A model generated the notes under the pieces. That model was given only the letters and a program-made list of their open reading frames with translations. It had not been told where the DNA came from and searched no databases. Shown here in pieces: positions 6,110 through 14,141 of a stretch of DNA of 15,829 bases. Each line of letters begins with the position of its first letter. The first letter of the stretch is position 1. Location of the stretch: NCBI GenBank assembly GCA_041738285.1, contig JBGSQB010000103.1, positions 1-15,829 on the forward strand. Reading direction: 5' to 3'. Source of the DNA: SZUA-521 sp041738285. Its GTDB lineage: Bacteria; Pseudomonadota; Gammaproteobacteria; Pseudomonadales; Azotimanducaceae. The position numbers and the translations under genes were made by a program.

Positions 6110-7120
6110 TCACCGTTGATTGACCAGGAACTGGGCATTGACGCAATTCATCAATCGACCGCCCCGCAGATACGTCCCGGCAACCTCGGCCCCTTTCGCG
6201 CGCATGTCGTAGACACTCTCCGGCGTGCAGAATGCCGAGTGGGGGGTGAGTATCAGGCGATGCCGGATCCACTCTTCGTTCGCCGCGAACGCGGCAATCA
6301 GCGGATGCGCCGGGTTGGCGGGTTCCTCGGGCAACACGTCGAGTCCCGCAGCGCGAATCTGGTCGTTGCGCATTGCCGTGTCGAGCGCATCGAGATCAAC
6401 GATCTCCCCACGTGCTGTATTCACCAGAATCAGCCCCGGCTTCGCGGCCGCGAACGCATCGCGTCCCACCAACTTGCGCGTTTCGTTGCCAAGCGGCGCA
6501 TGCACCGAAACGACGTCGCTCTGCGCCATGAGTTCGGTGAGCGAATCGACGCGACGCACGCCGATGGCGAGATCCACGCCATTGGGCAGATAGGGATCGT
6601 GGAACACTACGTCCATGCCGAACGCCTTGGCGCGCAGCGCCGTTGCCGTGCCGATGCGGCCGAGGCCAACGATGCCGAAGGTGCACGCCGACAGTCGGCG
6701 TCCGAATGGATTCAGTGCAGGTCGCCACTTGCCGCGCGGATCCGTCTTCAGCTCTTCGGTGTGAAACGCCGTGCCCTTCATGAGAGTCAGCATCAGCGCG
6801 ATTGCGTGGTCGGCCACTTCCATGGTGCCGTAGTCGGGCACGTTGCAGACCGGAATACCGAGCTTGCCCCACGCCGCGAGGTCGATGTTGTCGAACCCGA
6901 CTTTGGGCGTGACGACGATTCGACAACGCTCGAGTTTGGCGCGGTACTGATCGGGGATGTCCATGACGGTGACGATGCCATCGCAGCCATGCCACTGCGC
7001 CTCGGTCACTGCATCGAAGCGCGCCACAAACTCGGCCTCGCACTGCGCGCCCAGCGCGCCCCGTTCGATGTCCCAGTCCGATGGCCAGCGCATGGCCGGC
7101 CACAACACACGCATGTTCAT
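6110..7120 (-). CDS. D-isomer-specific 2-hydroxyacid dehydrogenase
   Basis: The 336-residue enzyme should interconvert a D-2-hydroxyacid and its 2-oxoacid with NAD(P). The nucleotide-binding GLGRIG is at 152-157 with Asp175 after the second strand, a choice that favours NAD. The catalytic triad is visible as Arg237 (NTARGEIVD), Glu266 (DVLPEEP) and His294 (LTPHSAF). The substrate domain has VGFDNIDLAAWGKLGIPVCN (74-93). It resembles the CtBP/phosphoglycerate-dehydrogenase-like branch, but the substrate is not predictable. The ATG at 7120 overlaps the upstream flavin-monooxygenase stop as ATGA, with GGGAGGAA (7136-7129) 8 nt before it. The same frame stays open for another 507 nt inside the upstream gene, but nothing there resembles a protein domain. 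Coupling to the LLM gene suggests that the two act on one pathway. Confidence 0.92.
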   Translation of the reverse strand: MNMRVLWPAMRWPSDWDIERGALGAQCEAEFVARFDAVTEAQWHGCDGIVTVMDIPDQYRAKLERCRIVVTPKVGFDNIDLAAWGKLGIPVCNVPDYGTMEVADHAIALMLTLMKGTAFHTEELKTDPRGKWRPALNPFGRRLSACTFGIVGLGRIGTATALRAKAFGMDVVFHDPYLPNGVDLAIGVRRVDSLTELMAQSDVVSVHAPLGNETRKLVGRDAFAAAKPGLILVNTARGEIVDLDALDTAMRNDQIRAAGLDVLPEEPANPAHPLIAAFAANEEWIRHRLILTPHSAFCTPESVYDMRAKGAEVAGTYLRGGRLMNCVNAQFLVNQR

Positions 7121-8076
7121 GCGATGAATTCCTCCCTGGTGATCCGCGCAAGCAACGCAAGTGAACGCTCGAAATCGGCCGGCGACACGCCATCGACGCG
7201 CAGCCGTGTCGCGATCAGATGCGTCATGCCGAGTTCGCCGCAGTAGTCGCCGATGCCACGGGCGACCTCGTCGGGTCGGCCGACGATCGCCCAATCGTCC
7301 ACTGAATCGGGGATAGCGCGTGCAATCGTGCCGCCACTGCGCTGCAACGCAATCAGTTGGGCCTGCAGCAGTTCCCGCACGCGGCTGATCGACCCAGCAT
7401 CTTCGCTGACGAACACGGTACGCATGATCGGCACGATGGCGGGCGGCGACATGTCCGCGTCCAGGCAGGCACGCCGGTGACGGTCGTAGTTGGCGGCGAG
7501 CGTAGTACGCGACTCCATGGGCGAAGCAAGGTACGGCAGTCCCAGACGGCCCGCCTGGACGAGCGCCTTCGGGCCGAACGCCGCAACCCAGATCGGCGGA
7601 TGTGGAGTTTGCACCGGACGCGGCCACAACAGCGTCTTGTCATCGCCGAACGTTTCGCCCCGCCAGGCGCGCCGCATCAGGGCAAGGCTGTCTTCGAAGA
7701 TCTCGCGCTTGTCACGCGAGTTGACGTTGAACGCATCGAACGTACCGGAGGCAAAGCCGCGGCCAACACCGAGAATGACGCGGCCGCCGGACAACTGATC
7801 AAGCACCGCCACCTGTTCGGCTGCCGCGATCGGATGCCGCAACGGCAGGAGATACGAGGTTGTGCCCAGACGAATCGACTGCGTGCCCGCGGCAACGGCA
7901 GCCAGCAGCATGAGCGGCTCCGGAATCGCGCCTTCGCCGCTGAAGTGATTCTCCGGCAACCAGAACGACTCATAGCCGAGCGACTCCGCGAATGCGGCCT
8001 GACGGAGCAGTTCATCCGCGCGCCGACCGAGCGGCGTAACCCACGGTGTGCAGCCCAGATGGAGCGAATTCGGCAT
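7117..8076 (-). CDS. LLM-class (luciferase-like) flavin-dependent oxidoreductase
   Basis: The 319-residue protein has the bacterial luciferase-like TIM-barrel pattern. It begins with LGCTPW (7-12) and then carries AAFAESLGYESFWLPENHF (27-45). Next come the RLGTTSYLLPLRHP stretch (69-82) and LDQLSGGRVILGVGRG (92-107), the family's most constant segment. These enzymes use FMNH2 or F420 as a diffusible cofactor. The substrate is unknown; members oxidise aldehydes, sulfonates, alkanes and others. The start ATG at 8076 has GAGG only 2 nt upstream, a poor spacing, but the protein begins naturally there. It is 24 bp downstream of the putA stop, too small for a promoter with a normal leader, so co-transcription with putA is likely. 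Its stop overlaps the next gene's start (ATGA). No flavin reductase gene is in the window. Confidence 0.9.
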   Translation of the reverse strand: MPNSLHLGCTPWVTPLGRRADELLRQAAFAESLGYESFWLPENHFSGEGAIPEPLMLLAAVAAGTQSIRLGTTSYLLPLRHPIAAAEQVAVLDQLSGGRVILGVGRGFASGTFDAFNVNSRDKREIFEDSLALMRRAWRGETFGDDKTLLWPRPVQTPHPPIWVAAFGPKALVQAGRLGLPYLASPMESRTTLAANYDRHRRACLDADMSPPAIVPIMRTVFVSEDAGSISRVRELLQAQLIALQRSGGTIARAIPDSVDDWAIVGRPDEVARGIGDYCGELGMTHLIATRLRVDGVSPADFERSLALLARITREEFIA

Positions 8077-8100
8077 GACCTCAAGTTACCACAGACGACC

Positions 8101-11100
8101 TCAGCCGCCGCGCAGCAGGTCAACGTTGCCACCGCGCGCCATGGTGTTGGTTGTCAGCACACGCTCGGTTGCGAACCGATGCAGATAGCGAGGCCCGCCC
8201 GCCTTCGGCCCAGTACCCGACAGACCCTCACCGCCGAACGGCTGCACGCCCACCGCGGCGCCAATGATGTTGCGGTTCACATAGATGTTGCCGACGCGCG
8301 ACTGCGCCGCGATGCGCTGCGCACGACCGTCGATGCGGGTATGAATGCCGAGCGTCAGGCCATAACCGAGATCGCGCACGGCGGCCACCGCCGCATCAAG
8401 ACCTTCTGCTTCGAACCGCAATACGTGCAGCACCGGTCCGAAATGCTCCTGCGTCAATCGATCGATGCGGTCGAGTTCGATGAGCGTTGGCGCGACAAAG
8501 GTGCCGGCATCACAGCCTTCGGGCATCGGCACGCGATAGATCGGTAACCCCGCGGCTGCGCATGCGCTGACATGCGCGTCGAGCGCCCGCCGTGCATCCT
8601 CATCGATCACCGGACCGACGTCCGTCGCCAATAGTTCGGGATCCCCCACGCGCAACTGCGCCATCGCCCCACGTATCATCTCGAGCGCGCTGTCGGCAAT
8701 GTCGTCCTGCAGACAGAGCACCCGCAGCGCAGAACAACGCTGACCGGCCGTGGCAAATGCGGAGCGAACCACATCGTCAGTGAGCTGCTCGAGCAGCGCC
8801 GTCGAGTCGGCAAACAATGCGTTTTGCCCTCCGGTCTCCGCAATCAGCGGCACGATTGGCCCGACTCGCTGCGCGAGCGCGCGATTGATCGTGCGCGCCG
8901 TATCTGTGCCGCCAGTGAACGCAACGCCCGCCACTTCAGGCAAAGCCGTCAACATCGCACCGACGGCACCATCACCCGGCAGCAGCGCGAGCACCTCCTC
9001 GGGCACGCCACATTCCCATGCGAGCTGCACGACCGCCGCCGCGATCAGCGGCGTCTGCTCAGCTGGCTTGGCGAGCACGGCGTTTCCAGCCGCCAGGGCC
9101 GCCGTAATCTGACCGGTGAAAATGGCGAGCGGAAAGTTCCAGGGACTGATGCACACGAATACGCCACGACCGTGCAAAGCGAGGCTATTCGATTCGCCGG
9201 TCGGTCCGAGCAGTTCCAGAGGGTGCTCGAAGTCGAGCTCCGCGATCGATGCGTAGTAGCGGCAGAAATCGACCGCTTCGCGGATCTCGGCCACACCATC
9301 GCCGATGGTCTTTCCCGCCTCGCGAATCAAGAGCGCAAGCAACTTCGGCGTGTCGCGTTCGAGTGCATTGGCCAGCGCCTTCAGACACGCAGCGCGGCTC
9401 GATGCGCGGCGTTCATCCCAGGCACGTTGCGCGTTTTGCGCCGCATCGAACGCCGCCATCACGTCCGCGCGCGATGCGGCCATTACCGTTCCAACGAGAT
9501 CGTCGCGCCGCGCGGGGTTTGTTATCGAGCGCCCCTCACCGCCACCATCACCGCGCGGCTGCGCGAAGAAGCTCGCTGTGAGATAGGGCTCGATTGCGGC
9601 ACGTAGCGCCTGCCACTGCGCTGCACTCGTCAGATCCATGCCACGTGAGTTGACGCGCGTAGACCCGAACAAAGCAGCTGGCAGGCGAATGCGCGGGTGC
9701 CGCACGCCTTGGCTCTCGATGACCGTCAACGGATCTCGAACCACATCGCGGGGCGGCGTTCGCGCATCGAGAAAGCGGTTGACGAAGCTCGAATTCGCGC
9801 CGTTCTCGAGCAGTCGTCGCACGAGATACGCAAGCAGATCGCGATGGCCGCCGACCGGCGCGTAGACCCGCACGGGCGGTATATTCGGCAGCTGCGTCCG
9901 CGCAACGTCATACAGCAACGCGCCCATGCCATGCAGACGCTGAAACTCGAAACCCATGCCGGTGCCAGCAACACGCATGACGGCCGCGATGGTGTGTGCA
10001 TTGTGCGTGGCGAACTGCGGATAGACGTTTCTTCTGGCTGCGAGCAGCCGCTCGGCGCACACCAGGTAGGACAGATCGGTATTGGCCTTCTGGGTGAACA
10101 CCGGGAAGTCCTCAGCACCTTGCACCTGAGCGTGCTTGATCTCCGCATCCCAGTAGGCGCCCTTCACCAGCCGCACCGGAACACGACGACCAACGTCCCG
10201 CGACAGCGACACCACCCAGTCACACACATCGATCGCTCGTTTGCCATATGCCTGCACGACGAGGCCCAGACCCTCGTAGCCACGCATCGAAGGATCACGC
10301 GCGAGTCGTTCGAACAGGTCGAGCGAGAGCTCCAGACGATCGGCCTCTTCGGCATCGATGGAAAGGCCGATGTCCGCGGCGGCCGCAGCACGCGCGAGCG
10401 CGAGCAACACGGGATACAGTTCGGCAGCCACGCGATCGGACTGCGAAAACTCATATCGCGGGTGCAACGCAGACAGCTTCACCGATACGCCGGAGCTTTC
10501 GGTAACGCCACGACCGCGACTGGCCGCGCCAACCACATCAATGGCATGTGCATAGGCCGCAGCATAGCGAGCAGCATCGTCAGCCGTACGCGCGCCTTCA
10601 CCGAGCATGTCGAACGAGAACACCCCCTCCTCGCCCTGCTCACGGCGGCCGCGATCAATCGCCTCGTCGATGGTGCGCCCGAGCACGAATTCGGCGCCGA
10701 GTATGCGCATGGACTGCCGCATCGCGTTGCGGATCACGGGTTCACCGACGCGACTCGTGATCCGACCGATCAGGTCGAGCGGCGAAGAACCGGTCAGACG
10801 ATCGAGCGCGATGACGCGACCGGTCAGCATCAGCGCCCATGTGGAGCCGTTCACGAACAGCGAGTCGGATCTGCCAAGGTGTTCAGCCCAGCGGCCTGAC
10901 GAGATCTTGTCGGCGATCAGCTCATCGATGGTCGCCTCGTCCGGTATACGCAACAGGGCCTCCGCCAGACACATGAGCGCGACCCCCTCCTCGTTCGACA
11001 GCCCGAACTCCTTCAGGAAAACATCGAGCACGCTCTGATCGCTGCGTCGATCACGCACTGCACTCACGAGCGTCGCAGCCATGCCTTCGATGGTCGCAAG

Positions 11101-11211
11101 CTCATCCTTGCTGGTCCGCAGCAGTTCACGCAGACGCGCGAGTGCCGTTTCCTCAACCAGATACTTGGCCTGAGAGATTTGTTGCCGCAGGCTTTGTAGA
11201 GATTCACTCAT
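8101..11211 (-). CDS. putA: Bifunctional proline dehydrogenase / glutamate-semialdehyde dehydrogenase PutA
   Basis: This 1036-residue enzyme oxidises proline to glutamate in two channelled steps. After an N-terminal helical region, the FAD-binding proline dehydrogenase barrel covers roughly 160-450, with SIDAEEADR (284-292), KGAYWD (350-355), ATHNAHT (401-407) and FQRLHGMG (423-430). The NAD-dependent aldehyde dehydrogenase covers roughly 500-1020, with SPWNFP (689-694), Glu792 in AETGGQ, catalytic Cys826 in GQRCSALR, and FGGEGLSGTG (992-1001). There is no N-terminal ribbon-helix-helix domain, so unlike E. coli PutA it should not repress its own gene. The length fits the short type A PutA proteins. 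I chose ATG 11211 (MSESLQSL) because GGGAA lies 6 nt upstream and because it overlaps the TIR-like gene's stop by 8 bp; the frame continues to 11247. No putP transporter is adjacent. Confidence 0.96.
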   Translation of the reverse strand: MSESLQSLRQQISQAKYLVEETALARLRELLRTSKDELATIEGMAATLVSAVRDRRSDQSVLDVFLKEFGLSNEEGVALMCLAEALLRIPDEATIDELIADKISSGRWAEHLGRSDSLFVNGSTWALMLTGRVIALDRLTGSSPLDLIGRITSRVGEPVIRNAMRQSMRILGAEFVLGRTIDEAIDRGRREQGEEGVFSFDMLGEGARTADDAARYAAAYAHAIDVVGAASRGRGVTESSGVSVKLSALHPRYEFSQSDRVAAELYPVLLALARAAAAADIGLSIDAEEADRLELSLDLFERLARDPSMRGYEGLGLVVQAYGKRAIDVCDWVVSLSRDVGRRVPVRLVKGAYWDAEIKHAQVQGAEDFPVFTQKANTDLSYLVCAERLLAARRNVYPQFATHNAHTIAAVMRVAGTGMGFEFQRLHGMGALLYDVARTQLPNIPPVRVYAPVGGHRDLLAYLVRRLLENGANSSFVNRFLDARTPPRDVVRDPLTVIESQGVRHPRIRLPAALFGSTRVNSRGMDLTSAAQWQALRAAIEPYLTASFFAQPRGDGGGEGRSITNPARRDDLVGTVMAASRADVMAAFDAAQNAQRAWDERRASSRAACLKALANALERDTPKLLALLIREAGKTIGDGVAEIREAVDFCRYYASIAELDFEHPLELLGPTGESNSLALHGRGVFVCISPWNFPLAIFTGQITAALAAGNAVLAKPAEQTPLIAAAVVQLAWECGVPEEVLALLPGDGAVGAMLTALPEVAGVAFTGGTDTARTINRALAQRVGPIVPLIAETGGQNALFADSTALLEQLTDDVVRSAFATAGQRCSALRVLCLQDDIADSALEMIRGAMAQLRVGDPELLATDVGPVIDEDARRALDAHVSACAAAGLPIYRVPMPEGCDAGTFVAPTLIELDRIDRLTQEHFGPVLHVLRFEAEGLDAAVAAVRDLGYGLTLGIHTRIDGRAQRIAAQSRVGNIYVNRNIIGAAVGVQPFGGEGLSGTGPKAGGPRYLHRFATERVLTTNTMARGGNVDLLRGG

Positions 11212-12277
11212 GATCGATTCCCAATGCGGCGCGCAGCGCCGAATCACCGTGAGTCAGCATCAGAAAGCAGTCGCTGCCGATCAACTCGAGGCGCGCAGCG
11301 GGCGCGAGGTCGACAAAGGCGCGGCTTCGGGCAACCCATTCGTCATCGCAGGTGCGCCCCTCAGCAATGACTTCGCCTTCACCGTACATCTGCAGCAGGC
11401 GTCGTGCGAGCGGAGCCAGTCGTTCATCGCCACCTGAGGCAGCGTGCGTGATCAACTGATGGCCCTGTTGCCAGTCCAGATCCATCGCGATGAGCAGCAC
11501 GCCGATTGCCAGCCGTGCGGCAGGCTCGGTCGGATTGCTCACAAGGGCACGTTCGGCGTTGCTGCGCGCGCTGATCATCATCGACGCATCTCCGGCCATC
11601 GCGGCGGCCAGTTGTTCGAGGGCCAGATCGCCGAGGAACTGCGCCTCGTTGACCGGTTTTTCGATTGCGGTTCGCATCGGCTCGGGCAGCGGGTCCGCGA
11701 CATCCGTTGGCGGAGCCGCGATACCCAGTGCGAAATCGCCGGAACGAGCCTCACCGGCTGGCGAGACGGAAGGCGGGTGTGGCTGCGACGACCGACTCGC
11801 TTCGTTGGTCGGCCCGGCGTCAGCCCACCAAATACCCGCGACGATCAGCGAGAGCACACCACCAACCAACACCGCTACCACGTACTTCGACTGCGCCTGC
11901 CTCGATGTGGTCGCAACCTGGCTCGAAACCTCTGCGGTGATCGCGAGCAATCGATCGACGCCGCCATCCGCGCTGCGGGCCGGCCACATTGAAAGATCGA
12001 CGATACGATGACGTTTCAGCCCGCGCGGCAGCGATGACTGATCGAGCCGGATCGACACCAGCTTCCCGCGCCGCGCGCTGCCGCGAGCAAGATTGGCGAG
12101 CCACTGCTCGCCGCTCGAATGCCGGGACCACACGGCAACGACGCAGACTTCGCGTGCCAACGACCACAGCGCTTCGTGTCGCCAACCCACGCGATGACCC
12201 TCGTCAATGAACGCCTTGGCCAGCGCATCCACGCGCGACCGATCGGCTGGCGCGCATGAGATGAGTACGTCGCCCAT
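11204..12277 (-). CDS. TIR-like membrane protein with one transmembrane helix and helical C-terminal domain
   Basis: This 357-residue protein begins like a TIR domain. It has DVLISCAPADRSRVDALAKA (3-22), VVAVWSRHSSGEQWL (46-60), GKLVSIRLD (71-79) and HRIVDLSMW (90-98). These follow the order seen in bacterial TIR proteins: DVFISY, then SRHS..W...E, then a VPVRLD-type strand. The Glu expected four residues after the Trp (the NADase catalytic residue) is Leu63, and the BB-loop region between 30 and 45 is shortened. It is therefore probably not an NAD hydrolase. A hydrophobic helix spans about 131-150. It is followed by a Pro/Ser-rich linker (155-205) and a helical region (210-335) with faint TPR-like character and two cysteines (C310, C337). 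The gene starts 4 bp after the serine hydrolase stop and ends overlapping putA by 8 bp. Function is unknown; a scaffold or sensor role is a guess. Confidence 0.72.
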   Translation of the reverse strand: MGDVLISCAPADRSRVDALAKAFIDEGHRVGWRHEALWSLAREVCVVAVWSRHSSGEQWLANLARGSARRGKLVSIRLDQSSLPRGLKRHRIVDLSMWPARSADGGVDRLLAITAEVSSQVATTSRQAQSKYVVAVLVGGVLSLIVAGIWWADAGPTNEASRSSQPHPPSVSPAGEARSGDFALGIAAPPTDVADPLPEPMRTAIEKPVNEAQFLGDLALEQLAAAMAGDASMMISARSNAERALVSNPTEPAARLAIGVLLIAMDLDWQQGHQLITHAASGGDERLAPLARRLLQMYGEGEVIAEGRTCDDEWVARSRAFVDLAPAARLELIGSDCFLMLTHGDSALRAALGIDHE

Positions 12278-12281
12278 GGGC

Positions 12282-14141
12282 TCAAACTGGAACCGGAACC
12301 GCGACCAGTTGCCAGTAGTTCAGCCAGGCAACGAAGGCCAGACCAGCGAAAGTCACCAGGGTGTAGTGGATGCGGCGCAGCGGCCACCAGTAACCGCGCA
12401 CCCACGCGCGATAGGTGACCATCAGTTGCAGTACGAGCAATCCTGCCGCAGCAACGGGTACCCACAACAGGCGTTCGAGACTCTGGGACGTACCGAACAA
12501 CACATCGCGCGGATTCTCGATGTGCCCGGCGATCACAACGACGAAACCGAGCAGCATTGCGGCGGTGAGCCATGCGAGCAGCGTCGCGGCCGTCTCACCG
12601 GCCACAGACGTGCGGCCGCGCCGGCGATAACTCGACACCGGCCACACCAATACGAGCGCGAGGATCGCGGTGCAGCCAATCGCAATGCCCCACTGCACCC
12701 GCGGCTCATCGACCGGCGCAACCCGTTGCAGCGTCAGGACGCCCGGCTCGGGGAAGAGGTATTGGGCATGGCCATCCTCGTTCGAGAAGGCGACCTTGCG
12801 ACGCCCATCCTCGGTCGAGAACAGCCGATCACCGATCTCGATCAATCGCTGCGGACCATCGGTACCAGGCACGATCAGCCCGCCATCGTCCACCATCAGC
12901 GAGACGCTGCCGAGCAAGCCCATGATCCTGGCAGGGCCATTCATTGGCACCCGCATTGGCGAATAGGTGCCGGTGAAGCGGTCGAGCACCGTGGTCGACG
13001 AGCGCGGCTGCGGACGTGCGGGCACACCGAACATGCGATCGTCGAACGCTGCTACGACAGCGTCGCGCGCAGCCGCACCCGTTTCGGAGTTGGTCGATAT
13101 GAACAACCCCATCCGCTGCTTTGGATACAGGCGCAGTTCACTGTGGAATGCGATGGTATCGCCACCGTGGCCGACGATGCGTTGCCCGTGCGATGACATT
13201 TCATACAGGCCATGCAACACGCCGTTGATCCGCGGATCGGCGGAAAATCCAGGTTCGAACAGCTTCTCGCGCGCCGCCGCCGTGAGCACCGGTGTGTCGC
13301 CCTTGGCGAGCAGTTCCAGCATGAACGACGCCATGTCAGTTGCGGTCGCACTGATCGATCCGGCGGGCGGAATCGAAACGAACTCGAACGGCGCGGCCAC
13401 TTCGACGCCGCGCTCCTTCCAATACCCATTGGCCATCGAGTCCGCCAGATCCTGCGGCAGCGGTTGCCGCGGGCTCGTATGCAACATGTCGAGCGGCGTG
13501 AGAATGCGCTGTTCGACATAATCTTCCCATGGCTGCTTCGCCACGATTTCCACCAGGTGGGCCGCCAGCGCGGAGCCGTAGTTGGAGTAAGCGGCGACCT
13601 TACCGGGCATGAAGACGCGGGCGGGTCGCATCGAGACGAGGTTTGCGTGGAAGTCGCCAACGGTTCTCGGGCCACTGGCGAACAACCCGAGCACTCTGTC
13701 CTCGAAGCCCGCGGTGTGGGTCATGAGGTGCCGCAGGGTCACCGGCACCGGGTAGGTGGCAGGAATCTCGAAGTCCTGCAGATAGCTGTTTACGTCTGCA
13801 TACAAGTCCAGCCGTCCGGCCGCTACCTGCTGCATCACCGCGACCCACACAAAGACCTTCGAGATGGAACCGATGCGAAACAACGTGCGATCGCTGACCA
13901 CGGGCACACTTTGCTCGCGATTGGCAAGGCCATACCCTTTGGTGAACACCACCGCGCCATCCTGCACGAGCGCAACGGTCGCGCCGATGATCTCGCCGCT
14001 GGCCACCTGCGCTCCGACAGCACCATCGAAGAAGGACTCGATCGACTGCGGCGCCTGTGCGGCTGCCGCAATGCCCTGCGGCTGCGCATGGGATGCAATC
14101 GACAGGCACACGCAGATCAATCCAATCATCCATCGAGTCAT
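12282..14141 (-). CDS. Exported serine hydrolase (beta-lactamase fold) with four C-terminal membrane helices
   Basis: The 619-residue product has a signal peptide (MTRWMIGLICVCLSIASHAQ, likely cut after SHA), then a beta-lactamase/PBP4*-type domain. The catalytic motifs are SISK (92-95), YSN (185-187, in AYSNYG) and HGG (325-327), so all three are intact. A beta-rich segment (about 385-475) follows, like the C-terminal domain of other serine hydrolases. The last 140 residues carry four hydrophobic helices, at about 484-501, 518-539, 558-576 and 592-611. The catalytic domain should lie in the periplasm, held to the inner membrane. Such proteins act as D-amino-acid peptidases, esterases or amidases; the substrate is unknown. 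ATG 14141 is chosen because AAGGAG (14154-14149) is 7 nt upstream, it gives a clean signal peptide, and it overlaps the CoA-transferase stop as ATGA. The frame continues to 14174. Confidence 0.88.
   Translation of the reverse strand: MTRWMIGLICVCLSIASHAQPQGIAAAAQAPQSIESFFDGAVGAQVASGEIIGATVALVQDGAVVFTKGYGLANREQSVPVVSDRTLFRIGSISKVFVWVAVMQQVAAGRLDLYADVNSYLQDFEIPATYPVPVTLRHLMTHTAGFEDRVLGLFASGPRTVGDFHANLVSMRPARVFMPGKVAAYSNYGSALAAHLVEIVAKQPWEDYVEQRILTPLDMLHTSPRQPLPQDLADSMANGYWKERGVEVAAPFEFVSIPPAGSISATATDMASFMLELLAKGDTPVLTAAAREKLFEPGFSADPRINGVLHGLYEMSSHGQRIVGHGGDTIAFHSELRLYPKQRMGLFISTNSETGAAARDAVVAAFDDRMFGVPARPQPRSSTTVLDRFTGTYSPMRVPMNGPARIMGLLGSVSLMVDDGGLIVPGTDGPQRLIEIGDRLFSTEDGRRKVAFSNEDGHAQYLFPEPGVLTLQRVAPVDEPRVQWGIAIGCTAILALVLVWPVSSYRRRGRTSVAGETAATLLAWLTAAMLLGFVVVIAGHIENPRDVLFGTSQSLERLLWVPVAAAGLLVLQLMVTYRAWVRGYWWPLRRIHYTLVTFAGLAFVAWLNYWQLVAVPVPV

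Noticed and set aside
5966..7246. 426-codon plus-strand open frame opposite the dehydrogenase and GST
   Set aside because: The His/Arg-rich composition without motifs is that of an antisense shadow in GC-rich DNA, and the opposite strand carries recognised enzymes.
7121..7627. In-frame extension of the D-2-hydroxyacid dehydrogenase upstream, giving a possible 505-residue fusion
   Set aside because: It overlaps the strongly supported luciferase-like gene, is Arg/Pro-rich without any domain, and a good ribosome site with ATGA coupling sits at 7120.
7357..8547. 396-codon plus-strand open frame across the LLM/putA junction
   Set aside because: It runs antisense through two well supported genes and its translation shows no family features.
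9697..10899. 400-codon plus-strand open frame opposite putA
   Set aside because: It mirrors the codon structure of putA, has no recognisable domain or ribosome site, and is contradicted by full-length PutA motifs.
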